The notes below the pieces were generated by a model. That model ran no database searches. It was not told the origin of the DNA and saw only the letters and a program-made list of their open reading frames with translations. Below are positions 44,643-56,100 of a stretch of DNA of 64,000 bases, piece after piece (positions within the stretch are counted from its first letter, which is position 1; the number at the start of each line of letters is the position of its first letter). The position numbers and the translations under genes were made by a program. The DNA comes from Aspidiotus rigidus. Its lineage: Eukaryota; Arthropoda; Insecta; Hemiptera; Diaspididae. The stretch spans positions 16,590,501-16,654,500 of the forward strand of contig JAVHKY010000025.1 in assembly GCA_035079385.1 (NCBI GenBank), read 5' to 3'.

Positions 44643-45058
44643 GTGTAGAATATGTAATGTACAAAAAACGGTGTGTTAAACGCTGTTCATAAAAACATGA
44701 ATGGAAAGAATAAGCAGTCAGAGGAAAATTATTAAAATTATCTAGAAGTAGAATCACAACAATATAATCAAATGTCGATAAAATGGTGTCAATATATAAT
44801 ATTATTTACAATACCATGAATTCATAATAACTCACCTTTTAAAAATATTGACACAAATGAACAAATAGACAAATTTTCCTCTTAAAAATTGAGAAAATTA
44901 AAAAGATGAATGACATGAAAATCAACGACACTTTTATAATCACCTTCATTTTTTTTTTTTTATATACTCAGAGGATAAAACTCACTATGATTCCATAACA
45001 AGTACTAAGCTGGAGCCTCGCACTCACAATTTCTTTTGGCAATGATTCATAACTGACT
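44643..45058. other. No gene recognised
   Basis: AT-rich, probably 3' flank or UTR of the zinc-finger gene to its right (minus strand). Confidence 0.35.
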
Positions 45059-45669
45059 TTATGTCTTTCTAGTAGGACTTCGCTGCCAAATTTTTCCTGT
45101 AATCTTTGTTTTTGAACCATGAACATTAATTTTATGCCTTCTTATACTCAATTTCCAAGAAAATTTCCGACCACAATCTTCGCATTCAAAATTCTGAGGA
45201 CCATGAACTCCACTATCATGCCTTTTAAGTTCAGATTTACGGCTAAATTTCTCATCACAATTATCGCAAGCAAATTTCTTAGGACCATGGGCATAACTAT
45301 GATGCTCTAGCAGTCCAGCTTTGCGGCTAAATGTCTTATCACAATATGTGCATTCAAAATTCTGAGGGCCATGAATATCTTTCTTATGCCTTTCCAGAGC
45401 AGATTTGCAGCCAAATTTCTTATCACAATCTTTGCAATCTAATTTCTTAGGACCATGAGCAGAACTATGATGCTGTTCCAGTCTAGATTTGCGGCCAAAT
45501 GTCTTATCACAATATGTGCATTCAAAATACCGAGGACCATGAACATCTCTCTTGTGCGATTCCAGAGTCTCTTTACGGCTGAGTTTCCTTATGGCGTTAT
45601 GAACATTTTCATTATGGACCCTTTCTTTATTCTTTTTATGTGTATATTTGTCCATTTTGTAATTATGTG
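45059..45669 (-). CDS. C2H2 zinc-finger protein, five fingers (3' exon)
   Basis: Putative nuclear DNA- or RNA-binding protein. The exon probably starts at 45669 after the acceptor TTTTCTTCTAG; the first ATG inside is at 45655, but an upstream exon may supply the true start. An N-terminal degenerate finger (KLSRKETLESHKRDVH, lacking the CxxC) precedes five good fingers of 28-29 residues: FECTYCDKTF, LDCKDCDKKF, FECTYCDKTF, FACDNCDEKF and FECEDCGRKF, each with L..H....H. The linkers are HGPKK- or HGPQN-type rather than TGEKP, alternating from finger to finger. The C-terminus is basic (KTKITGKIWQRSPTRKT). It is not related to the 8.5-kb gene beyond the finger fold. Confidence 0.75.
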
Positions 45670-45775
45670 CTAGAAGAAAATTTATATCCAAGATAATAAC
45701 CTTTTTCAAATTCCTATTCACATTCACTATTTTTCGGTCAACTTCGAGATCTTTGTATAATAAATGATTGACCAA

Positions 45776-46960
45776 ATGACTTTTATCTTCACAAATACAA
45801 AATCTATCTGACGTAAGCTAAATTATACTTAAAATTAAATAGCCAGATAAAATTATGATGACGTTCACAATAACTTATAATGGCAAATATATGAGCTTAG
45901 GTTCAATCTGGATACAAATAATGTCAATGAACATACTGAGAATACTCGAATCGATTTTCTTGATAACAATTAAATGAAACTCTTCTCATCACACCGAAAA
46001 GTTGTCTTCAAATCAAATTGCTATAGGTACAAATATCGAATTGAAATCCAAATTAAAATTTCTATTGAATAAGTTTCATATTGAGGTTGCAAGCAGGCTT
46101 ACTTCAAAAGGTCTCACTGAAATGGACTTTGGAGAAGCTCTTGTTTTCCATTAGAATACAACAAGCACACAATAGTTTATCAGTTTCATACAGTTGACGG
46201 TCATATTAACATAAAACCATTTACGACACCGGATTTCATATCACATCTGTATCACATTGAATGAGTATGTTTGGAAAAATAGGAAAACTTTCAAAAATCG
46301 CGAAATTGACGACAAAGAGAAACGAAAACAATCACATCTATTCTTGGCACTATTTGTTGTATTCCACTTCCAAAAGCAAACTATAATGTCAGAAAAAGCT
46401 CTTTCATAACTAAATTGAAATAATGTATTACAGTATTTAAAAAATTTCAGCATTCAATTCTTACACGTCTGTTATATGAGCGAATGAAAATACAAATTGA
46501 TACCGAAAAAGTAAGCATAAGTAAGTTCTAAGGCAGTTCTTCAAGATTAACTACCCATCCTGTTAGAACATGCGCACAAGTATTAAAAAATCCAGTACAA
46601 ATGATTCAGAGTTGGTAATGCAAGATACAACATGTTGTTCCTCACTAACCTCATAAGTCATAATTTATAAAACGAATAAAAGTGTTTGACTGTCAGCAGA
46701 TTTTTCTCTTTTTATGTACTTATTATTCTAGTCCAGTTCTAAAGATGAGAAGACATCTTTCTTTGACGAACAGCAAGACTACCCCCTTTACCTCTTGATA
46801 CTATCTCCAAATGGTCATTTCCCTCGATTTGCTTCAAGAACCAGAACTGAAAAGACCGCGTCCTCCAATTTTTTTATGGCAAATTGGAATCGAAAATAAC
46901 CATTAAGGAATAATAAATGCAGCTCTCAGCTTTAGATAGCGTTTTTAGATATGCATTTGA
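45776..46960. other. No gene recognised
   Basis: AT-rich sequence that would hold upstream exons or promoter of the zinc-finger gene; none could be identified. Confidence 0.35.
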
Positions 46961-46974
46961 GTCTTACATCTCTT

Positions 46975-47340
46975 CCTTCTTTGCGTCTACGGAGCTTCAC
47001 AATTACCGTCCAATCGTCTGCGAAGCTCCTAGGTCTCATCTTCGATTTAAAAACTTCCAGAACCGCCCATATCAAAGCCTTATGACCAGAATGCCCGAAT
47101 TCTTCAATCGTTCTCAAACACTGATCACACCCTGTAACCGCGAACTCCTCCTTCAGCAGCTCTTTAATGGTCCAATCCGTTCCTATTTCGAATACGGTTC
47201 TCCAACTTATACCAACTTCATCAAAACAATCGCAATCCCGATATTGTTCGACTTAATTTTAGTAGCCTTTGGCGCCCCACACACCAGCCCATATCCTTCC
47301 CGTAGTCGCGCTTTTTTACTCACTGCTAACTCGCTCTGCT
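46975..47340 (+). mobile_element. Decayed LINE fragment (thumb region)
   Basis: Across frames: KLLGLIFDLKTSRTAHIKAL (about 47025-47085) and LFNGPIRSYFEYGSPTY (about 47160-47215), the region after the RT palm in Jockey-superfamily LINEs. The rest is eroded. Same group as the fragments at 43.7 and 51 kb by motif style, though I cannot prove the same family. Confidence 0.5.
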
Positions 47341-47582
47341 CTCTGTTATTTCTGACCTAAAGTTTTCTTTCAAGAGTCTGGCCACGATCTTTGGTGATTA
47401 AAGGTTACTGACCAATGGCCGCCGCGTCAAATGGTTCGCTTTGTGGAGTTTTACAATCCCATTGAATTTTTGTTCAACCGGATTCATTCATTGCCAGGTA
47501 CATTGTTCTCTTTCAACACAGGTTTCAGCCGGTTTTGGTATGTCTGGTCGGGTCCTTCTTTAGCTTTTGGTATATCCCTTCT

Positions 47583-48277
47583 CTATAATGTACGACTCCA
47601 GTTTTTTGCGTCATCCTTCTCCATTACCACTACCGTCCTGATGCCTTTGTCCGCCTTTGTCAAAATCAGGTTGTTTTGTCGGATCGTTTTCTGTAGATTT
47701 GTGACTTTCATCCGCATTACTTGCATTCTGTCATTGGCATAGTACCTCCTTTTCCCAATCCTGGTTCGGGCTTTCGGTCTCACGTTATATTCTATAGTTT
47801 GGATTACTGCATGAAGTACTCTGGCTGCTAACACTCAATGTCTTTTGCGGGAGTCTTTCTTCTTCGTCAGATTTTCCATTTTAAGAGCAAAGTTGTACTT
47901 TGGTATCTTTCTCCTTTCTTTCGGATCACTTTGGCAAGTTTTTTCTTGATCCATTTGGTTCGGGCTTCCAAAGTTCCACTCGGTGTTCTACATATTCGTT
48001 TTTTCTGTTGAATACCATTTCTCCAAATTCTCGGTCGTCCAGCAACTTGTTCAGGTGGAAATATTGGTCGTAGTAAACCATTTAGCTTGGGGATCTCCTT
48101 GGACAGTCATTCTCTTCAATATCAGTCCTTCTGCTCGTATTTTGCTGCGTTTCATAGCTGCACTACTTCCTGGTAACTTGATTGTTCCACACTTGGAGAT
48201 AATGCCTCGTCTCATGCTTGCGCTGTTGAGCCGAATCTCCACATGGGTGACTTTCAACTTGGCCACAGTCTCACGGA
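47583..48277 (-). pseudogene. Penelope-like N-terminal fragment (family C)
   Basis: Minus-strand pieces of the N-terminal part of a Penelope-like protein: RETVAKLKVTHVEIRLNSAS (about 48275-48215), WFTTTNISTNKLLDDREF (48080-48030), then RQNNLILTKADKGIRTVVVM (about 47690), the conserved TKADKG block that precedes the polymerase core. Frameshifts separate them. A long-inverted-repeat element is inserted at its upstream edge. Confidence 0.55.
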
Positions 48278-48285
48278 TTTGAAAA

Positions 48286-49226
48286 GGGTTAATTTCTATG
48301 GTCTCCCAAATGAGGGTGAAGGGTCGGAACCTTACTGAAATTATTGTGCTCAATTTGTGCCAATTGTGCCACAAGGTTTCAGAATTTGTACTGCCTCCCT
48401 TCCCCCTGTATTGAAAAAATGAGTTTGGGGGGGCTGAAGAAATGGTGCCCCCCCCCAAATGGAGATAGGGGGTTGGAATATGAAAGAAATAATTGTGCTC
48501 AATTTGTGCCAATTGTGCCACAAGGTTTTAGAATTGGTACCACCTCCCTTCCCTCTGTATTGGAGAAACAAGTTTGGGAGGCTAACAAAAATCCTCCTTC
48601 TCATGTGTAAAGGGTTAAAAAAGGGAAAATGAGCTTGAAACGTTATTTTGCGGAAGAAATTTGATATAGAGACGAATGAGCCTGTGTTACCAACTCCTGA
48701 AGAGATTTATGAGGATAAAGGTTGGAACAAATAGAAGTAAAGCTGGAACTAGCCGGAATAGACGTAGAACAAACAATTTGGACAAATTTGGGGTAAAATT
48801 TTGAAATGGGAGGCCTGCTGACATTGACCTGATTCGATTAAAATTGTATGGAAAACATGTGTGACATTGGAAAGCCGGACGGGGGCTAAGTACTAATTCA
48901 GAATAATATTTTAAGCTCATTTTCCCCTTTTCAATCCCTAGCACATGAGGGGGAAGAATTTTGTCAGCCCCCAATATTGTTTCTCGAATACAGACGGAAG
49001 GGATGTGGCACAAATTCTAAAACCTTGTGGCACAATTGGCACAAATGAGCACATTTCTTTCTTTCATATTCCAACCGGCTACCTCCATCCGGGGGAGGGC
49101 ACCATTTCTCCAGCCCCCCTAAACTTGTTTCTCAAATACAGGATGAAGGGAGGTGGCACAAATTCCGAAACCTTGTGGCACAATTGGCGCAAATTGAGCA
49201 CAATATTTCAGTAAGGTATGAACCCT
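48286..49226. mobile_element. Foldback-type element with about 330-bp inverted repeats
   Basis: Left arm about 48286-48640 and right arm about 48905-49226 are reverse complements, about 80-85% alike by eye. Each arm contains two subrepeats of about 150 bp sharing CAATTTGTGCCAATTGTGCC and ACAAGGTTT. The central 260 bp has no ORF. TTTGAAAA on both flanks (48278-48285 and 49227-49234) suggests an 8-bp target-site duplication. Confidence 0.75.
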
Positions 49227-49234
49227 TTTGAAAA

Positions 49235-51034
49235 CCTTAATGATCATGTCTGGAAGTTATGAGGCGAACAAAATACAGATAAACCTACTCCGATGGACTT
49301 ACGAAACGTGGCTGCGAGTCAATTTGCAACCAATCCAGTCATTTAAATTTTGCTCCCATCTTTTCCGCTATCGGCAATTCACCTTCTCCTAGCCTCTTCG
49401 CCACCACGATCTACATCCAAAATTCAACGAATTCCACAAAACACTTTTCTATCTTCTTTCTCGCTTTTCCTGAGCTCTCAGTTTCCTCATTCGCCAGACT
49501 TTCATTTCTTATCCTTGTGGAGGGAAAGTAGTACAATCGGTCGGATATTATTTTTTGTCGATTCTATTTTCGTCCGTTAATTTGAAAACGGTATTTAACA
49601 ATAGCCGTCTTGTATACAGGCCAGTTACCATGGAAACTCGCACTCGTATTTCAAGATTAATGAGATTTTGTAACTTTTCTCATCCTTTTCTTCGCTTCAT
49701 TTTTTTACGCTACCTATTTGTGTAACAACAGTTTGCTACATTTACACGGACAAAAATTCTATAAAAAAGAAAACAAAGAACGAAAAATTGTTTGGTAGAC
49801 GAGATCCTTACTGTAGACTGAGGTACTGTAGTATCGCTGCTTGCTTTAAATTGTTAATTAATTCCGACTGTCAGCCGATAGCCCTTGTACAATACAGACT
49901 GGATTCTTTTACCGAAGTTTGTTTGTTTTTCCACTCGTTATTCTTTCCGGATACTAATTGAAATTAAAATTATAAAAACCGTACCTTGAACTGTACCTAA
50001 TTTTTGCTAGTATTATCGTATTCTAAATACTTCTAATTGGTAGCTAGAGCACCGAACTTGTAAAAAATAAAGAAAGGGAAAATTTGTATCTGACATGAAT
50101 AAAATTTTCATTTCAGACTCTCTGTCATATAGGGAGCTGTGTGAAACGCTCGATTTACAATTTGAGGTCGCTATCCGACGAGTTAGCGAATGAGTAATTT
50201 GTTTCCCTCGTCGTACAACGAAATAATGAGAAGCTCGCTCATGTCTGTACCTGATGCAAACCTACACTCCCGTTCCATTTACGTACCTTATTCAATTAGA
50301 ATGTCTTCGAACTACACTTCGCGATTAATCAAGAACCCATCGAATTAGCAACGATGTCTGTATAATGTTGTACATTTTGACGTCTACTATGAGCTGTACA
50401 TATACACGAATAAAAGTATTAATATTTGCCTTCTCATTACAATTTACAGCTCTACGTTCTCGCCTCGACAGCGTCAGAATATTGCGGGCATGAACGCACG
50501 AGCTAGCGTCAGATGAATAAGATATCTTAATTTGACTTAAATTCTACGTGCGTCTTTTGCAGCTCACTAAAATTTCGAAAACATCGCCGCGAGCTAAGCG
50601 AGCTTATTTAGGTGATAGAGGTACCTAGTTTACTAATGATTAGCTATTCACCGTAGACAGGAGAAGACTTCGCGAGATTAAAAACGTATATATACCTAGA
50701 TCAGATTGTTTTACCTCGGGCTGGAAATTTAATCTACGTTGCAGTAGAAATTGTACTTATATCAGAAATTTTCCGTACATTTTTGGTGCAGAAGAAATAT
50801 ACTTGAGCCAGAACAAAAACAGCATAAATACCGGGTGGAAACTGTAAAACCGCAAGCTAAAAACGATTACTATCCTCAACCCATAAGTAAAAGAAAAACG
50901 CGGGATCACTCACGAAAATTACCTTGACAGTATTATTTTATTTGAATCGCCATTTCATTTAAATTATACGAGTTTGGGAGTCACCAGCATTTCAGTATGA
51001 TGGAGGTGAGGGAAGCGATAGGTGGGTCACAACG
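49235..51034. other. No gene recognised
   Basis: Non-coding on inspection; CpG-containing and probably unique host sequence. Confidence 0.4.
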
Positions 51035-53150
51035 AGTTATGAATTCGAACACATTTCAGAGTAATAGACTCTCCTGGTTCCTTGATTCCAACGAAATATC
51101 AAGTAATACACAATATGTTTGCCGTAAAGGTTGATCAGCTCTAATGGCCCTTGATGACCTCGATTCCCAAATCTACGACGCCCATGCTCACGGAGCGAAC
51201 CTCTCCTCGATATTCTTTGACATGGAGAACGCTTTCCCGAGAGTGTGGACATACCACATATGCGTTATCCTGCACCAACGTGGACTTCTACTTCAAAATT
51301 ATCTTACTGATCGATCTTTTAGAATCTGCGTAAGCGATCAGTATTCCCCAACCCTCCCCCGAGAAAATGGTATCCCCCAAGGATCCCACTTAGTGGCACC
51401 CTTTTTCTCATCGCCTTCAACAATATAACAAAAAGCATACAATTTCCAATTCACACCCTACTATTCTGTGATGACCTAAGCATCCATTTACGTTCCAGTA
51501 ACACAACACGCGCCCATCGTCTATACTTCAACAATCAATAAAATACACGCTTGGATTTCCCTCCTAGGATTCCGCATTTCCTACCAAAAAACCAAACTCA
51601 TCATCTTCCAAAAACCATTAAATTACCCCCTCTTACAATGGCTAACTACCCTATCCCATAAGTTAAAACTACTCAAGTTCTTGGCCTCAATTTTGACAAC
51701 CATCACATATCAAACTAACTAAATCAAAATGCATTGGAGCACTCAATATCCTGAAATTCCTTTCCCAAAGGTTGTAACGGAAAAATCCTTCTCCACCTCT
51801 ACCAGAGCTTAATCCGATTCATCCTCGATTACGGATCATCCATTTACGGCCCCCCCCCCTCTCATTTAAAACTACTCGTCACATTCCAAATAGCTGCTGA
51901 AGCATTCCGAACCAGTCCCGCTGAAAGCCTCTGTGCAGACACTGGCTTCCCCCCACTTCATTATCGACGTCTCAAACTAACAACCAACTTCCTCACAACT
52001 GTCCTACCATATCCTCAAGTCCCCATCCACCATCCTATATTCCACCCTCACCACAACCAAAACCACAATTCCACGACCAATCTACGTTCCAATATAGAAC
52101 TCCAATTAGCACGCCTCTCCAAGTTCCATTGTCTTAACCACATCGTTCCCTCAAGCCCTCCTTGGCTCTTTTATTCCACCCAAAATAATTCGCGACCTAG
52201 AACGCCTTCCTCGTCTTTCAACTTCTTCCGAAGAATACCAGGCACAGTTTAACAAAATTCTCAACAACTTTTACAAACCTACATTATTTTTCACCGATGG
52301 ATCTAAATATCAAAACGAAACCGGCTTTGCATACTCAATAAGTCACATCACAGTTTCTCACCGACACCGCAACACCGCATCTGTCTTCACCACAGAATTA
52401 CAAGCAATCTTTAGCTGTTTAGAGCACATCCTCACCAACATACCCTCCCGTCTTCCGCTCAACCCATTTTTGGTCATTTCTGACTCCCTATCATCACTTG
52501 ACGCCATATCCAACCACACCTCCTCCCATTTACTCATTAATCGCATACACAATCTCATTGCCACCTTTCACACCATCCCCATCCCATTATTCTTCATCTG
52601 GATACGTGGTCACAAGGGTATCGGAAACGAAAATGACGACAAAGCAGCCAAACTAGCAACCCATAATCTATCAGTCAACCGCTCTTCCCTCCCCTCACGC
52701 TTAAATCTCTCCAAACATATCAACAAATTCATAACTCAAGCATGGTTCACTCATTCGTCTAATCTCAAATCACACTCAAACAAACTAGCCCAAATTAAAA
52801 GCATTCTCATCCCATGGGACTCTTCAAATCTGTGAACATGCAGAGAAGAAATGGTCATCACCCGTCTCAGAATCGGCCACACCAGATTCACGCACACCCA
52901 TCTCATCTCTCATCTTATGCTTCTTTCATGTCCTCATTGCGAATCTGAATACCCCTCCTATCCGTTCAACCCATCTCCTGCTGCCCCAATTTGCCCCAAC
53001 TCTGTAATCCTTATCCATCCCTCAACAGAGGCACTATCAGATGACTTCCCTCAATCCCCAACATATTCAACTTCTTACAACAAGCGAACTTCCTCTCACG
53101 CATCCGTAAAATTAATAAAAAAAAATGAATAAAAAATAGATAAAAAGAGC
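51035..53150 (+). mobile_element. Jockey-superfamily LINE with RNase H, 5'-truncated
   Basis: Starts within the reverse transcriptase (RLSWFLDSNEISSNTQY near 51060) and runs to an A-rich 3' tail near 53110-53145. It holds RT, RNase H and a C-terminal CPHC-type motif in order on the plus strand, with many frameshifts. The C-rich plus-strand base composition differs from the flanks. Confidence 0.8.
51055..53100 (+). pseudogene. LINE RT-RNase H protein remnant
   Basis: RT: IFFDMENAFPRVW (about 51210), NGIPQGSHL (51370) and FCDDLSIHL near 51465, where YADD has become FCDD but keeps both aspartates. An in-frame TGA is present near 51135. RNase H (about 52290-52690): FFTDGSK, TTELQAIFSCLEHI, VISDSLSSLDAI and WIRGHKGIGNENDDKAAKLA, giving the D-E-D-D catalytic set. 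The C-terminal part has TRLRIGHTRFTHTHL and a CPHC motif. Frameshifts between the blocks rule out an active protein. Confidence 0.75.
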
Positions 53151-56100
53151 CTATTGAGTATAAATATAAGTTTGCCCAGCCGAGTGAGACAACGCGATAT
53201 GGTAGCGACATTGGCAGTGAAAGAAGAAAACTCTATGACCTAGAAACGAGAATAATCCACGTCCATAATCCCTAGATTGGTATACGTTCTGAAAATCTAG
53301 AGTGATGGGTGAAGCCAAGAGATACCGAACCAATCCGTTGACATCGGTGTGGCCTACTAGAGCTCACATGGAAAAATTGTACTAGATCATATACAATGCT
53401 CAGTTGCTCACCAACTAAAACAGAAAAAATGAATCGTGAGAAAAAAATGGACCTGCTAATGATGACATACAAGGTCAGCAAAGAGTAAAGCACACAAAAG
53501 CTCAATCAAAACGGAAGCATGCTGAGTACCCTGTAGAAGGTGCACTACTTGTTGACTAGCTTGATGGAGGAGGAGGACATAGTTAAGAGTTGTACTGGAC
53601 TGACTATCAATAGAAAACAACAGATGCTTCTTAAGAGATACGGAATCAGGAAAATGGCAGAAGCCAGATTACAACATGGCTCTACAACGCAGTCACACGT
53701 TGCATCAGACAACCTGCAACAGGGGGTATTCTCATAGGGTAGATGTTCTAGCATCACAGCCAGGCCCTTCCTAATGTTTTGTACTATCAAAGTTCACTTG
53801 TTGTTCTAATTATTGGCCAAATCACGCGTCAACTCTTTGTTTGAAAATATCGAGGCATGCAACGGAGTCCACGTTAATAGTTTGCGGAATTTTAGAACAA
53901 GGAAGAGAGAAAATTTTAATGGTATACAAGAAGCAAAGTTTTTAAGTGAAGCAAGCGGAATTTGTGGGAGGATATAGGATGAAGCTATAGCGATCTTTTC
54001 TCTCGGCGAATTCTGTAAGTAAAAGGGTTGGCGCGAACGAAAAGTTCCGATAATTTTCAACTGGCTTTATTCTTATTTTATTTTTCATTTGACGGAGCTT
54101 TTATCGAGGCGCGTTCATCTTCCTTCGATTCGTGCGAAGAGGTTAATGTATTGTTTACTAATGCGGCGGTCGAAGGAGTTACCAGGTTGCGGATAAGAAT
54201 TGCGGGCAAAGCGAATAGGGTAGATTGGGTGCCGCGTGCAATCGGAAAAATAAAGAGGTAATTTTACGCTCGGTCGGAGCTTATATATTGGTACCTAAGT
54301 ATTCATTCCATCTTTTATTTTTCATAATATCCACCGACATCTTTTCAGCACACAAAAAGTCTTAAAGAACATCTTTGTATTCACTTTTGTAATTTGTACC
54401 TCCTGGTATCATTCACATTTTCCATTAAATTACCGCGTTAATCGAGCACAAAAATTGTCTATAGAAGTAAATCGAACATCTCGGTATACTTTTCACAATT
54501 TAAAACTACGAGATAACTTTTGTTGAGTTTCTGTTTTCGACTTTCACGTTCCGTGCGCTTTTTCCGACTAAAGAAGGGACAGAATACAACTGATCAACTT
54601 GGGAAAGAAAAAAAATATATTGAACTAAAAGTCTTAATTGAGAACCCATAAACCTGATAAGAACAAATGACCAAGGTAACAGAAAGCGAGACAGGAGTTC
54701 GGATGCAGCGGTATAGCAGGAAAATTTTCCGGGGGCAAACAAAATTCTATAACAGCTTTACATGTCCAGAAACACAAAGAAAGAAAGAGAAAATGTTCCA
54801 AAATTGCTCAAGTACTACCAAGAATAATGATTGCATTCATAAATCATCACCATCAAACACTCAAATTTAGTTATAAATTATGCGCCTAAAATATCTCATC
54901 GAGGTCTATTTCGAGATAAAAAATTTCTCTTTCTTCCCTCCTCACAGCAATGAATCAAGTTTCAATTCAAACGATTCCATAGGTACGTTCAATTACTTTT
55001 GAGTCAATATTTTCAACAATGTCACAGCCAGTAAATTTTGGCGAAATCTCTTTCAAGAAAGAAAGATTTGCATTCACGCGTTGCAATGTAATCGCGAATT
55101 TACCGTATTTTTCCATCTTCCGGCGATATTTACGAGAATACAGACGGCGGAGGTATTTAGCTATTTTGTCAGTTGGTAAAACCTATGGGAATTTCTACCA
55201 AATGTCGAACCGCAGTGTATATAATCGCGCGCGGCAACTATACACAAGAAAATTTCGTATTTCGCAGACTGTGGTATCAAGGAGTTCGCAAACTAAGTTA
55301 TACGACGGTGTTTGCAGCTAATTATGCTCGGGTAGAGAAAAAATGGAAAACAAAAGCGGAAAAACGATAGAGAAAGAGGATAAAATACGAAGACGAAAAC
55401 TCTATCCACGACCACAGAAGAAATTTATTCTTCAATTAGTCGCTAAATTGAAATGTAGATTCGTCGTGAGTAATTCGACGCCGCCGCAACGTTAAGGCAA
55501 AACGTTCTGTAACAGCGCGCGGAACACGCAACGTTCAGAAAAAGTTCCACTCTAATAACCTCTCCCTAATTCTAGCCCTCCCCGTCGACACATTTTAAAG
55601 GTATGAAGCGTTTTAAATAAACAAAAAAATAATGTTTCTTCAAACTTCTGAGATACCTAGTCGAAATGTGAAGAGAAGTCGAATCCCGAATAAGAAAAAA
55701 GGAAGAAAAGCTCTCCCTGTTTTCCGTAATATTCCTATTTTATGTGGGTAATTTATGCGAAAGGTAGTATTTAATCGGTCCAAGTTTATTAAACTTTTTT
55801 GAGAGCAACGATTTCGCGAAGGGTAGTAGAAAAGTGCTTCTGTACGCGAATACTCTAGAACCGGATGACGTTCTTTCTTTAGAATACTTTCATACGTACT
55901 TAGAATTTTAATTTATTAAAATATACGAAACGAGCTCATATTAATTTACGTATTAAAAAGCGTTTTTAATTTTACATTTATACGGTTTCGCGTTGTTTTG
56001 CCAGAATGAGAATAAAGGGCCACAAAACGAAAAGGAATTAGGATAAGCGTTTAAATTGAAAAATTTAACGCTTCAGCACGTGGATCGCATTTAGGAAGAG

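Noticed and set aside
46932..47117. Minus-strand frame with SFADDWTVIV resembling an RT YADD box
   Set aside because: The plus strand of the same interval gives several ordered LINE motifs, and no other RT motif flanks the minus-strand FADD, so it is a coincidence.
47983..49214. Open frames of 80-156 residues on both strands
   Set aside because: They follow the inverted-repeat element and its subrepeats; only the Penelope-like part at 47583-48277 (minus) has recognisable protein motifs.
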